From assembly GCF_000424185.1 (NCBI RefSeq), contig NZ_AUJK01000010.1, positions 1 through 64,000 of the forward strand: DNA of 64,000 bases. Direction: 5' to 3'. Position 1 is the stretch's first letter; every line of letters begins with the position of its first letter. This stretch comes from Prevotella sp. AGR2160 (lineage in GTDB: Bacteria > Bacteroidota > Bacteroidia > Bacteroidales > Bacteroidaceae). Below the pieces are notes generated by a model. That model did no database searches, was not told the DNA's origin, and was given only the letters and a program-made list of their open reading frames with translations. The position numbers were made by a program, and so were the translations under genes. Below are positions 1-8,500 of this stretch, in pieces.

Positions 1-244
1 GGTTGCGAACAGGGAAGTCGTATATCATCCTCTCTTCACCGAAGCCGTTTGACTTGACGCCATCAAAGCCCTCTGGACGATTGTCCTTCTCATCAAGATA
101 TATGTGAAGCTCGGTCTTGTAAAGCTTCCCGTGATCTTTGGCTGGCTGCTCGTTGAAGTCCACCACGTCAAAGTAGTTAGTCACGCCCTCGGGGAGGATA
201 TATATCGCTAAACCTTTGTAGAAGTCTATCTTTTCTTGTTCCAT
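1..244 (-). CDS. ISAon1-type transposase N-terminal ORF, partial
   Basis: The reading frame starts at an ATG complementing 242-244 and runs off the left edge, giving 81 codons. It contains ILPEGVTNYFDVVDF near residue 15, HIYLDEKDNRPEGF near residue 50 and a DFPVRN end. This pattern is typical of the small N-terminal ORF that precedes the catalytic transposase in ISAon1/ISL3-like insertion sequences of Bacteroidales. The remaining part of the element would lie outside the window. A -7-like TACCTTTG sits just upstream of the ATG. The element abuts a truncated restriction gene, so it probably inserted there. Assignment is from family resemblance only. Confidence 0.65.
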   Translation of the reverse strand, partial: MEQEKIDFYKGLAIYILPEGVTNYFDVVDFNEQPAKDHGKLYKTELHIYLDEKDNRPEGFDGVKSNGFGEERMIYDFPVRN

Positions 245-289
245 GACCGCAAAGGTAAGCAAAAAAAATAGTTTTAGCACGCTATCATA

Positions 290-766
290 TCAAGTTCTTT
301 GGTTAGGCAGCGGCATCCGCCTGCCACGGACAATCCCCCTTGGGCCCAAAGCAAAAGCTTTTTCTAAATCGACTTGCGTTAGCACTATGACGTATAAGAT
401 TCCCTTATTTACCAATATGGCAAAGATGTCATCTGGATGCGCATATTTAGTAAATCCATATATCCACAAGCGTGGGTCACCTTTTTTTGTAACGGGACGG
501 TAAAGAGCCGTTTGCGTCTTATAGAAATCCGTTTCGGTTAAAATATAGGTTTCCTTAAAAATCTTGTTATCTGGGCCTTGAAGTTGATGCTCATAATCAT
601 GTATGCCGTGTTCCTTGAAAAAAGAACGCACTGGGGCAGTGGCATCAAGTGTGCTTTTATTGATGCCAGTTTGAGTTATTTGTATTGTAGTATAATCAAT
701 CCTTTTGTTGACAAGGAATTGGACATTCTTCTTCTCAAAAGGATTGTATTCCCTCATGTGAATCAT
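290..766 (-). pseudogene. Restriction endonuclease fragment (MvaI/BcnI-like)
   Basis: The 158-codon frame has LDATAPVRSFFKEHGIHDYE, ALYRPVTKKGDPRLWIYG and DIFAILVNKGILYVI, which resemble the N-terminal part of MvaI/BcnI-type type II restriction enzymes as I remember them. It ends abruptly in an arginine- and proline-rich tail (GIVRGRRMPLPNQRT) that looks like translated insertion-sequence DNA, and the ISAon1-type ORF begins 46 bases beyond the stop. I infer that the insertion removed the C-terminal part, including most of the catalytic region. The start lies 2 bases after the methyltransferase stop, as expected in a restriction-modification operon. The family call is moderate; the truncation is better supported. 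Confidence 0.5.
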
Positions 767-768
767 AG

Positions 769-2655
769 CTACCTGATGTTTTTTAAAATTTCGTTTCCTA
801 TAGCTCTTGCCATCAGAGGTGGAACTGCATTGCCTACAAGTGTGTATTGTGGTATCTCGGACTTTCTTTTCTCACCTCCGGTTTGCCTCTTGCCTTGAAA
901 GACAAATGAATCATCAAATGATTGAAGTCTTGCCATCTCCCGAACAGTCATAGGTCTTATTGCTGAATAATGAATGAAATCATCGGGCATAGTACAGACC
1001 GTTTGACTCTGTGTGTCTGGTTTAGTGACAAAATAATTTCTCTTTGCTGAATCAACTCCTTCTTTTTTGAGAACTTCTTTACAAGCATCGGTATAGCCGC
1101 CATATTTTACTATGATCTCCAGCCTTTTACGCACTTTCTCATTTTGGTCACTTGTTTGGTGATTAAATAATCCAAAGTGTTTCCAACTGCGTGGGTTGTT
1201 CAATTCTTCATCATTGCGTACATAAAATGCTGGGCATTCTGGCCTGAAACGTTTGAGGAGTCTACCCTCACGAGACCATTCTGCATATGTTTTCCCATGT
1301 TCTTCGTCTATTGGACCATCGACATCACGAACCTTGACAAGATAGTCATAATGTGGGTTGTGTGGAATATTTAAGGGATATTCAGTTGCTGTTTGTCCGT
1401 TACCAATAAAGTCAAGGTCTCCGATAGCCTCATAGACCGTGACCTTGTCTTCGTCTTTAACGGTAGCCGGTATATTCTTTATTTCCTTTTGGTCTTTTCT
1501 TGAACCTATGTAAACTACCCTTTCTCGATTTTGTGGTACGCCGTAATTTGAAGAAAGCAGTACCATTTGGTTGATATTGTAAAGCCTAAGCGCGGAAAGT
1601 ATCTTGGCACAGCGTTCCTCTGTTTTATCTTTCTTAGCTAACTTCGAGATTTCTTCAAAGCAATCATCGAGAGAGAATGTATAGAGAATAACAGCCTGTT
1701 TGAAGTTCTCTACTTCTTTCTCACCCGCTTTTTTCAGAATGTCAAGCATATCAATGGCCTTGATGATTCTATCAATAATAGAGTCATCAGAAAAGGCAGT
1801 CATGAATCCATTGATGGACTCTGCGTACATATCATTATCCACATTAGCAACTGTCTTTACATTCGTAATCTTCGCAAGTATTTCTGCCCTTTCGTCATTT
1901 CTTTTTAGTAGCTCTAACCCGTGTCGAATAGTATTTACATTCCTATCTGACTTGCTTACACGATATTCTATTTTTCTTGTAAGGGACTTGAATTGACTTG
2001 CAAGATTCTCAAAGAAAAGGTTCTTGTATTTAGAAGCTTTTTCGTCATCTTTTTCAAGCTCCATCAATAACTTATAGTATATGGCATCCGCCATGAATTT
2101 CGGGGCGGTTTTGTAAATCATACCCTTCGCATACATGAGGAAATTATCCACTTCTTGATCATCAATGATAGAACGCATTTCTTTCATTATCTCAACCTTA
2201 AACCGTCCCTTGTCTTTTGTCAGAATACCTTTGACATTTTCCATGACGAAATACTTAGGCTTGAGTGTACGAATGACCTTGAGATAATGGTCAAAAAGAT
2301 TATCTCGTTTGTCGAAACGCTTTCTTCTTCCTGCAAGACTGAAAGACTGACAGCTTGGACCGCCAGTCACGACATCAACATCTCTGCCACTAAGTGCTTC
2401 TAAAAGATGTGGAATAAAGTCTGAAGACATAATGTCCTCAGTGATAAATTTTGTATTGAGTCCCAGTTGCTTGTTATAGCGTGCGCGATGAGTCACTTCG
2501 CAATTATCATTAATGTCTGAAGCTAGTAGGAAATCAAAATACTTGTTGCTCGCGTCAGCTTGCAGGAAGCCTTCACTAATGCCTCCTGCGCCAGCAAACA
2601 AGTCTACGAATGTAACAGGCTTTCGCCCTTTGAGAAATGATTCCAGTTCTGCCAT
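769..2655 (-). CDS. DNA (cytosine-5-)-methyltransferase
   Basis: C5-cytosine methyltransferase that would protect the host from the adjacent restriction enzyme. Visible motifs are FVDLFAGAGG (motif I, SAM binding), GGPSCQSFS (motif IV, catalytic Cys), ENVKG (motif VI), QNRERV (motif VIII) and a C-terminal YTLVGNAVPP (motif X). At 628 aa it is long for the family because of an insertion of about 200 residues, largely helical and charged, between motifs VI and VIII. I chose the MAELESF start: the upstream in-frame ATG at 2691 would place coding sequence across the TATATTTG promoter box, and AAGAAGG precedes the chosen ATG. It is divergent from vsr, as in Dcm/Vsr pairs. Confidence 0.93.
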   Translation of the reverse strand: MAELESFLKGRKPVTFVDLFAGAGGISEGFLQADASNKYFDFLLASDINDNCEVTHRARYNKQLGLNTKFITEDIMSSDFIPHLLEALSGRDVDVVTGGPSCQSFSLAGRRKRFDKRDNLFDHYLKVIRTLKPKYFVMENVKGILTKDKGRFKVEIMKEMRSIIDDQEVDNFLMYAKGMIYKTAPKFMADAIYYKLLMELEKDDEKASKYKNLFFENLASQFKSLTRKIEYRVSKSDRNVNTIRHGLELLKRNDERAEILAKITNVKTVANVDNDMYAESINGFMTAFSDDSIIDRIIKAIDMLDILKKAGEKEVENFKQAVILYTFSLDDCFEEISKLAKKDKTEERCAKILSALRLYNINQMVLLSSNYGVPQNRERVVYIGSRKDQKEIKNIPATVKDEDKVTVYEAIGDLDFIGNGQTATEYPLNIPHNPHYDYLVKVRDVDGPIDEEHGKTYAEWSREGRLLKRFRPECPAFYVRNDEELNNPRSWKHFGLFNHQTSDQNEKVRKRLEIIVKYGGYTDACKEVLKKEGVDSAKRNYFVTKPDTQSQTVCTMPDDFIHYSAIRPMTVREMARLQSFDDSFVFQGKRQTGGEKRKSEIPQYTLVGNAVPPLMARAIGNEILKNIR

Positions 2656-2680
2656 TTGTGTCCTTCTTCTTTTTAAAATG

Positions 2681-2688
2681 CAAATATA
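2681..2688 (-). promoter_or_regulatory. -7 box of the methyltransferase gene
   Basis: TATATTTG on the minus strand fits the Bacteroidetes TAnnTTTG consensus and lies 26 bases upstream of the chosen methyltransferase start. Confidence 0.6.
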
Positions 2689-2829
2689 CAACCTTTTTTC
2701 CGAATAAGCTAATACTTTCTTCTTATTTTGCTTTAGGAGGCTAGAAGCTTTTGCTGTAAGTGTTGATTTTATCTTTTATAAGCTTATTATGTTTTTGTTG
2801 AATTCTTGCCAATATTCTAATATTTTTTC

Positions 2830-2837
2830 TAAATTTG
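2830..2837 (+). promoter_or_regulatory. -7 box of vsr
   Basis: TAAATTTG on the plus strand, 26 bases upstream of the vsr ATG, matches TAnnTTTG. Together with the minus-strand box it makes the 2656-2862 spacer a divergent promoter region. Confidence 0.6.
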
Positions 2838-2862
2838 CAAAATAACGTAGGATTTCCTATTT

Positions 2863-3363
2863 ATGAAAACAAGCATATCACAACAACGACACCACATTAT
2901 GGCCTCTATTCGCTCTACGAACACGAAGCCAGAGATGCTTGTTCGTAAATATCTGTGGAGTCAAGGATTCCGATACCGACTGAACAATCCACGGTTGCCG
3001 GGGCATCCTGATATTGTGTTGCGTAAGTACCGCACATGCGTATTTGTCAACGGATGCTTTTGGCATGGCCATGATGGATGTAAGTACTTCCGGATGCCAA
3101 AGACTAATACCGACTTTTGGGAGAAGAAGATAAAACGTAATAAGAATCGAGATATAGAGGAACAGAAGAAGTTGGCAAAGATGGGTTGGCACTGCATCAC
3201 AGTTTGGGAGTGTGAGTTGAAGCAAGACAAAAGAGCAAAGACGCTGGCCTCTCTTGCCTTTACGTTGAACCATATCTATCTTCAAGACCGCTCTATTACT
3301 TATCCCAAAATAGAAGAAGAGTGTGAGTTGGAACAAGCGGCTGAACCAGTACCTACTCCATAG
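2863..3363 (+). CDS. vsr: Very short patch repair endonuclease (Vsr)
   Basis: Vsr nicks DNA beside T:G mismatches produced by deamination of 5-methylcytosine, offsetting the mutagenic effect of the neighbouring methyltransferase. The 166-aa protein shows the family opening SISQQRHHIMASIRSTNTKPEMLVRKYLW, the catalytic region HPDIVL, then CVFVNGCFWHGHDGC with the conserved FWHGH histidines and zinc-binding cysteines, and a TVWECEL segment near residue 123. Length fits the family. It is divergently transcribed from the methyltransferase gene. About 25 extra residues at the C-terminus (acidic, then EQAAEPVPTP) are not part of the family core. Confidence 0.95.
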   Translation: MKTSISQQRHHIMASIRSTNTKPEMLVRKYLWSQGFRYRLNNPRLPGHPDIVLRKYRTCVFVNGCFWHGHDGCKYFRMPKTNTDFWEKKIKRNKNRDIEEQKKLAKMGWHCITVWECELKQDKRAKTLASLAFTLNHIYLQDRSITYPKIEEECELEQAAEPVPTP

Positions 3364-3589
3364 CTTCATCTGACGATGCGGTTTCGTGGGGTCAAACTAC
3401 CATTTTGAAGAGGTCAAACCGTTGATACTATGAGTCAAACAGGATATTGTCAATGTTGTAATGCTATAGAAAAAGACCTTTTGCAAAGCAGCGAATGATT
3501 GTGTCCTACCTAAGAAAGGGTCTTTTGCTTATCAGGAAATTTGCTTACCCAATTGGAATGAATATTCCTACATACTAGTAAGTGGTAAT

Positions 3590-4696
3590 TTAAATATCTT
3601 TCTTCCAAATACTTACCTCTGGTCTGTTTGTTAACGAATTTATCATTTCTGACAATTGATTTTGTAAATTCCAGTCGACTTGAAAATACTGACATGCCAA
3701 CGGATTGTTTTCGTCACAGTATCTTTGAGTGTGACACTTCTTATAAAGTTTGCATATATTTTCTCCAAAATTAGTAAAACAGTGCCATCTACAAATATTA
3801 CAATGTTTTGCAAAAGGAAAGAGTTTGTTTGCCATTATATAGCAAGCATCGAATAGAGCTGATGGGTATGATATAAAGTTACCTCCTAACTCTACTGGTA
3901 CATCTTCACATTCTTCACTCATAGGCACAGCTATTTCAAATATTCCCCAATGCTTGTTCAAGTTATGACAATCAGTGGATTCCATATAAGCTTTCCCCGA
4001 GTTGTAAAGTATGAATCTTTTAATTCTGTTGCTATAGTTGTCCCATTGTCCTAGCAATTTTTTTGGTTGAAAATTATAGAATTTTGTTTTGTCGCCTTCC
4101 TTGATAGGGTTATTGATAATATTGAGAATATCATCTTCTGTCTCAATTTTGAATTCTATGATTTTAATTCCGGATTCTATCTTTTCCTTTTCACATGGAT
4201 GGGTGACACATATCTCTATGAAGATAGGATTATCTTCATGATATTTGTTATTACCTAAAATATCGGCACGGTATTCATGTCCATTCTTAGAAAAGGTCTT
4301 TTCAATTGACCAATTGTCTATCCACTTAACTATATCTATTGGTGGAAGGTAAATGTTTTTAGAGCAATAATTATCGTCCTTCAATTTACATGTATAATAA
4401 TGCTCGCACCTTTCTATAGTTTTGACTATGACTTGTATAGACGACGATTTAGAAAGCCATCCATAGATAAGAAACTCTGCGGTTGAATGAAGATAATGAT
4501 TATAATCACATTCATCATCAATATGCTTATGAGCGAAATGCCATTCTCTTATTTTGCCCATCTTTGTTATCATTTCATGTTTGCAATATGGGCAACAGAA
4601 ATGTTGATTTCTATTCTGTACATCATGGATATTTACAATATGACCGCTTTCGTCAACCGCAAAGTGTTGGTATTTCTTTTCAACTTTATTTCTCAT
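3590..4696 (-). CDS. CoiA-like protein with zinc-ribbon and nuclease-like region
   Basis: 368 aa. Residues 33-60 contain CCPYCKHEM followed by REWHFAHKH and a later DECDYNHYLHSTAEFLIYGWL, the layout of competence CoiA-like proteins: a short zinc-binding segment, then a helical region, then a PD-(D/E)XK-like fold. A candidate nuclease core is YRADILG followed by IFIEICVTH. The C-terminal half carries a further cysteine cluster (CNICRWHCFTNFGENICKLYKKCHTQRYC). Its position beside a restriction-modification locus suggests a defence or DNA-uptake role, but this is inference. The gene is AT-rich compared with the conjugation genes, and the strand direction matches the methyltransferase. Confidence 0.6.
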   Translation of the reverse strand: MRNKVEKKYQHFAVDESGHIVNIHDVQNRNQHFCCPYCKHEMITKMGKIREWHFAHKHIDDECDYNHYLHSTAEFLIYGWLSKSSSIQVIVKTIERCEHYYTCKLKDDNYCSKNIYLPPIDIVKWIDNWSIEKTFSKNGHEYRADILGNNKYHEDNPIFIEICVTHPCEKEKIESGIKIIEFKIETEDDILNIINNPIKEGDKTKFYNFQPKKLLGQWDNYSNRIKRFILYNSGKAYMESTDCHNLNKHWGIFEIAVPMSEECEDVPVELGGNFISYPSALFDACYIMANKLFPFAKHCNICRWHCFTNFGENICKLYKKCHTQRYCDENNPLACQYFQVDWNLQNQLSEMINSLTNRPEVSIWKKDI

Positions 4697-4921
4697 AACT
4701 TGAGATAATAAGTAAATTATGTTTATAATTCAACTTCTAATTCGCGATATTGTCAATGGCTATGATGTCATCTTCATAGTGGAAGACTTCTATTTGTTTT
4801 CATATTAACGTATCCTATAAGTGGATAATTATGTGTAACTTTGCAAAATTAATGGTTTTATTTGGTAAAAACAACGAATCATAGACTTTTTTAGATGTTA
4901 TAACAAAAATGTTTAGAATGA

Positions 4922-4954
4922 AAAAGTTGTCCGTAGTTAATACGAACAACTTTT
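4922..4954. terminator. Stem-loop between CoiA-like gene and the long minus operon
   Basis: AAAAGTTGT pairs with ACAACTTTT across a 15-base centre. It lies just beyond the stop of the OmpA-like gene and could terminate the long minus-strand operon; flanking A and T runs make it usable in both directions. Confidence 0.6.
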
Positions 4955-4987
4955 CCGATAATGTCCTTTATGATTTCTTTACTTTTA

Positions 4988-5548
4988 TCACCTCAGCACC
5001 ACCATCGCAAACCTGTTGGCTTCCTTGGGTGCAAACTGTTGGATGCCGCCGAGGCTGACTGCCTTCATCTGTGACTTGTCTATGCCATTGTTAATGAACT
5101 GCTTGGCGATGTACCGGGCACGGGCAATGCTCAGCGCGCGGTTTCGCTTGGCGGTGCCGGTAGCTTCGTCGGCAGCCCCCGTGATGTGGATGGCCAGATG
5201 ATGCTCCTTGGCATACTTAGCGATCTCTGTGAGGTTTGCCAACTGCGACTTGGTGACCAGTTGGGCTGTGTTCAGCTTGAAATAGAAATAGATAGGGACA
5301 CCAACAGCCAACTGGAGTGAGTCTTCATTGGTGCTGTCATCGGAGGTTGTGGCGGATGCCATACGACTGCGGAGCGCATTCAGTCCGGCATAGTCGTTCT
5401 TGTTGGCCGACAATGCGCCACAGTCCTCTTGCCAGTTGACTTGCTGCTGGCGCAGAGAATCGTCAGGCAGCTGGCCTACTCCATCGTTGGCGTACATTCC
5501 TACCGCAGTCATAGCGAGCAGGAACAATAGGATGCTTTTTTTCTTCAT
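4988..5548 (-). CDS. Secreted OmpA-family C-terminal domain protein
   Basis: 186 aa with an N-terminal signal peptide (MKKKSILLFLLAMTAVGMYA) and an OmpA-type peptidoglycan-binding domain over roughly residues 85-186. The domain shows the pattern FKLNTAQL, IAKYAKEHHLAIHITGAADEATG, NRALSIARARYIAKQF and NNGID. In full OmpA proteins this fold binds peptidoglycan in the periplasm; there is no barrel here, so it is a free or lipid-independent periplasmic protein. It is the last gene of the minus-strand operon, 36 bases after the phosphoribosyltransferase-like gene. It may attach the transfer apparatus to the wall. Confidence 0.8.
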   Translation of the reverse strand: MKKKSILLFLLAMTAVGMYANDGVGQLPDDSLRQQQVNWQEDCGALSANKNDYAGLNALRSRMASATTSDDSTNEDSLQLAVGVPIYFYFKLNTAQLVTKSQLANLTEIAKYAKEHHLAIHITGAADEATGTAKRNRALSIARARYIAKQFINNGIDKSQMKAVSLGGIQQFAPKEANRFAMVVLR

Positions 5549-5584
5549 CTTCTGTCTTTTGGGGCGAGGAACAGCGGAATGCCT

Positions 5585-6604
5585 TCATCGCTTCAAGCCT
5601 TTGGCTGCCCGCTGTTCCCCACCGTTGATAGTTTTACTTGTCTCGTTTATCTTCTCATTCTCGATACCTTGAACCCCGCCTCGCGAAATTTCTCCTGCCA
5701 CTCCTGATAGAGAGGGCTGTTCGAGGCATGTTCGTTGAACGCTTGCGCTGCGTCGTGCAGCTGCTGCTTTTGCTCTGGCGTTAACCAGTCGTGAGAGCCT
5801 TGCGGCTTCTCCAAGGGTGAGACACCCGATTTCTGATGCAATTCCATATTTTCTTAGATCTTGGTCGGTGATACCCGACGCGTTGAGTCGCTTTATGTAT
5901 TTACTGTCAATTCTTATGTCCTGAAGTTTGCCGAAACTGCCATGCCCGAAGGTCGTCATCAGCACCACGTTGCCACCCCGGCTTTGGATATAATCGCGAA
6001 GGTCACGGAGCTCTGCCCCGGAGGTGATGAAGTCGTCCAAGATGATGTAGTCCGTGTCTTTTCTGACCTCACCCTCAAACCGCATGCGTTTGCTAATGCG
6101 GCTGAGATCGGTGGCGTTGGTGTGGGAGACGTCCGTCACGGCGATGATGTCGTGGTCGACGGTCATGCCGATGGCTGAGAACTTGGCAGCGTATGCCGCC
6201 GGTATCATGTTGATGTCCCCACCCTGCATCTTGTGGTTGTAGACAACGTGAGCAAGGGGATAGCGTCGCGCGATGTCGGCTATCTTACTGTCTTTCACAA
6301 AGGCATCGACCAACCGCAAGGCAGCCTCGTAGTCACCATGTTTGGCAGCATGAAAGTCAGGATGCCTGCGTGCCATGCCGGAACTGGTGTGGTTGACGAC
6401 GGCCGGAAAAGCATCTCCCCATCGGTGACCTTCGGGCATCGAGTCTCTCTGGCGAAGGATGTATAGGACCGTGTCCCTGTCTATCAATAGCGGAGACCTG
6501 CCTAAATACATCCATGCCTCATGCTCCTGTCCAAAGGTGAACAGCACTTCGGCTTCAAGACTGGGCTCAAAGAGTCTAACGGTGAAATCGGGCTTGCTCG
6601 GCAC
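5585..6604 (-). CDS. Phosphoribosyltransferase-like protein
   Basis: Residues 186-199 read YIILDDFITSGAEL, the PRPP-binding loop of type I phosphoribosyltransferases, followed by GGNVVLMTTFG and a C-terminal YGIASEIGCLTLGEAARLS. The start is GTG at 6604 and overlaps the end of the ArdC-type gene by 29 bases, suggesting translational coupling. After about residue 265 the sequence becomes a low-complexity Ala/Arg/Ser-rich tail, whereas an overlapping frame (5647-5847) has natural-looking sequence. The true C-terminus may therefore lie in the other frame. Substrate unknown; such proteins recur in Bacteroidales conjugative elements. Confidence 0.7.
   Translation of the reverse strand: MPSKPDFTVRLFEPSLEAEVLFTFGQEHEAWMYLGRSPLLIDRDTVLYILRQRDSMPEGHRWGDAFPAVVNHTSSGMARRHPDFHAAKHGDYEAALRLVDAFVKDSKIADIARRYPLAHVVYNHKMQGGDINMIPAAYAAKFSAIGMTVDHDIIAVTDVSHTNATDLSRISKRMRFEGEVRKDTDYIILDDFITSGAELRDLRDYIQSRGGNVVLMTTFGHGSFGKLQDIRIDSKYIKRLNASGITDQDLRKYGIASEIGCLTLGEAARLSRLVNARAKAAAARRSASVQRTCLEQPSLSGVAGEISRGGVQGIENEKINETSKTINGGEQRAAKGLKR
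5647..5847 (-). other. Overlapping 66-codon frame, possible true C-terminus of the PRTase-like protein
   Basis: This frame overlaps the 3' end of the phosphoribosyltransferase-like gene in the +1 register and encodes LTPEQKQQLHDAAQAFNEHA, PLYQEWQEKFREAGFKV and a basic end. Its composition looks like real protein, unlike the Ala/Arg-rich main-frame tail. Either one base has been gained in the main frame, or this is an independent overlapping gene beginning at the ATG at 5847. I see no obvious slippery heptamer. Confidence 0.4.
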
Positions 6605-7838
6605 TCTTGGCAGAGACAGCCTCCAACACCTGACTCTCCGCTTTCACCGGCTGTTCCTGTCGACTCTCGGATGCTTCCTGAGAGACCGTTGCCGACTTGG
6701 CATCGCTGCGGAACAACGGCGTGAACGTCTTGTTCTGCTCGCGGATGTCCGTAAAGTCAGCGTTCCAGCCGTCACGCCTGAGCCGCTCGCCGACGGCTTC
6801 CATGCGCTGGGTGATGAACGATGCCGACCGCTTGACATCATTGAGCGTGGTCTTGATGAACTCCGGGGCCTCGTTGAGGCTGCCGAGCCACGACTTCAGA
6901 TAAGCGGCACTGTCGCTCTTCACATGCTTGGCCATGCCATAGCGTGAGGACACCAGGGCGGCAGTGAGCTCTGCCACGAGCTCCTCTCGGCTGTAACTCG
7001 CCCGGTCCTGGGTAGGCTTGATGCGGTTGAGACGGTCCGGGGAGCCACTGGCATGGCTCATCTCGTGAAGGAGGTTGCTGTAGAAAGACTCGCCGTCGAT
7101 GAACTGTGCCTTCTCCGGGATGATAATCTCATCGCGCGCCACACTGTAGTAGGCATCATTGCCCGCTGTGGGCTTGATGGGACAGACGTAGAGGTCCTTG
7201 GCTATCATCGCGTCAATCTCCGGCAGACTCGCCATGCCCTTGTCGCTCAGTTCCAGTGTTCCCTGGGCTTCCTTGCGGTAGGTCTCGTAGAGTTCAGGAC
7301 GCGCCTCCTTCAGGTTGGTCTGGTCAACGTTGAACACATTATAGACATGCTGCTTGGGGAAAACTGAGAACTCATTGCGCTCCTTGGCATCGAGCTGTTT
7401 ATAGTCGTCGTATTTGATGCGCTCGTTGGTCTGCTTGTGCACACAGGTGAAGATAGTGATCATTACGGGTGTGCTCTTCTCTCCCTTGTTGATACGGACA
7501 AAAGGCAGCTTGTTGCCATCCTTGTCCGTGAGCAGGTGCTGCCGCTTGCCGTCCTTGTCCTTGGCATAGTTCATGTCCGTGATGCGGTCGAAGGTGGCAT
7601 AGCGGGATGTCTGCCAGTGGTTCTTCTCCTGCATGAACATCAAGATGATGCTGTTCATGCCGTTGTAGTTGCGGCCATTGAGGTTGCGGGGCAGTTGGGC
7701 GGCACCGGGCGAGATCCAAGGCTGCTTCCAGTCCTGCTGGAGATTTTTGATCTTGTCAATCATGATGTCGGCAAAGACATTCAGGGCTCTGTCCTCGGCA
7801 CTCAGGCCGTCGGGGTTGGGCGTGTAGTTCTTTCTCAT
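6576..7838 (-). CDS. ArdC-type antirestriction / zinc metallopeptidase-like protein
   Basis: 420 aa from the ATG at 7838 (a TTG 21 bases upstream would add seven residues). The N-terminal 130 residues match the ArdC ssDNA-binding domain (WKQPWISPGAAQLPRNLNGRNYNGMNSIIL). The central part carries the metallopeptidase motif LLHEMSHASG with a downstream YSREELVAELTAAL, giving HExxH plus the glutamate of the second helix. ArdC proteins protect incoming conjugative DNA from host restriction. A proline-poor tail follows. It lies downstream of the OB-fold gene with the stop of that gene 17 bases before this start, and it is translationally overlapped by the PRTase-like gene. Confidence 0.85.
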   Translation of the reverse strand: MRKNYTPNPDGLSAEDRALNVFADIMIDKIKNLQQDWKQPWISPGAAQLPRNLNGRNYNGMNSIILMFMQEKNHWQTSRYATFDRITDMNYAKDKDGKRQHLLTDKDGNKLPFVRINKGEKSTPVMITIFTCVHKQTNERIKYDDYKQLDAKERNEFSVFPKQHVYNVFNVDQTNLKEARPELYETYRKEAQGTLELSDKGMASLPEIDAMIAKDLYVCPIKPTAGNDAYYSVARDEIIIPEKAQFIDGESFYSNLLHEMSHASGSPDRLNRIKPTQDRASYSREELVAELTAALVSSRYGMAKHVKSDSAAYLKSWLGSLNEAPEFIKTTLNDVKRSASFITQRMEAVGERLRRDGWNADFTDIREQNKTFTPLFRSDAKSATVSQEASESRQEQPVKAESQVLEAVSAKSAEQARFHR

Positions 7839-7855
7839 AGTAGTGATGGTTGGTT

Positions 7856-8479
7856 TCAAGAATTGTTGATATGCTCTGTCATCTCACGGACGATGCACGA
7901 GAGGCTCGGCGCCTCCTTGTAGAAGGAGATGCGCAGGTCACCGCTGATGTCCACATGGGCACGCGGACGCAGCCAATCGGGCTTGATGCTCTCAACGGTG
8001 GCGTTCTTCTCTGGGAACCGCATGAAGGTAACCCACGTACTGACGAAGTTGTCACCGACCTTCTCGGATGAGTAGGCAGAGAACAGAAGATAAGGACGGC
8101 CGTTCTTTGAGGTGCGCTCATCAAAGATGTTCTCCTTCTTCAGATAGCCGCGGAAAGAGAGTGTGCCGGAGATGGCATCCAACGCGGGCACGTTCTCTGC
8201 TGTCACCAATCGGGCGGTGAGATAGAAACTCAGTCCGTCGTCCTTGCGGCGGATGTCCATGGTTCCGCTCGCCGTGACACGCTGCCCTTCGGTGTAGACG
8301 CTCAGGTCACTTTGCCGGGCCTGCGGCACTGACACAAAAACACGGATGTCCCTGGTGCCACTGCCGTCGGCAAGGCTGGCGGACATGACGAAGGACACGT
8401 AAGGCTGGTTGTTCCTGTCGGTACGGATGGAGGCACTGCGTCGGACAGTGCCCGTGATGTTTACTTCTGCTTTGATCAT
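7856..8479 (-). CDS. OB-fold single-stranded DNA-binding-like protein
   Basis: 207 aa. Residues 1-100 look like an SSB OB fold (VNITGTVRRSASIRTDRNNQPYVSFVMSAS, then RDIRVFVSVPQA and GQRVTASGTMDIRRKDDGLSFYLTARLV). Residues 105-200 look like a second, diverged copy (GTLSFRGYLKKENIF, GRPYLLFSAYS, STWVTFMRF, HVDISGDLRISFYK). A two-OB architecture is inferred from this internal similarity. Placement between two ArdC-type genes supports a role in handling transferred single strands. There is no acidic SSB-type C-terminal tail. Confidence 0.65.
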   Translation of the reverse strand: MIKAEVNITGTVRRSASIRTDRNNQPYVSFVMSASLADGSGTRDIRVFVSVPQARQSDLSVYTEGQRVTASGTMDIRRKDDGLSFYLTARLVTAENVPALDAISGTLSFRGYLKKENIFDERTSKNGRPYLLFSAYSSEKVGDNFVSTWVTFMRFPEKNATVESIKPDWLRPRAHVDISGDLRISFYKEAPSLSCIVREMTEHINNS

Positions 8480-8500
8480 AGTTGTATGAAATAGATGATG

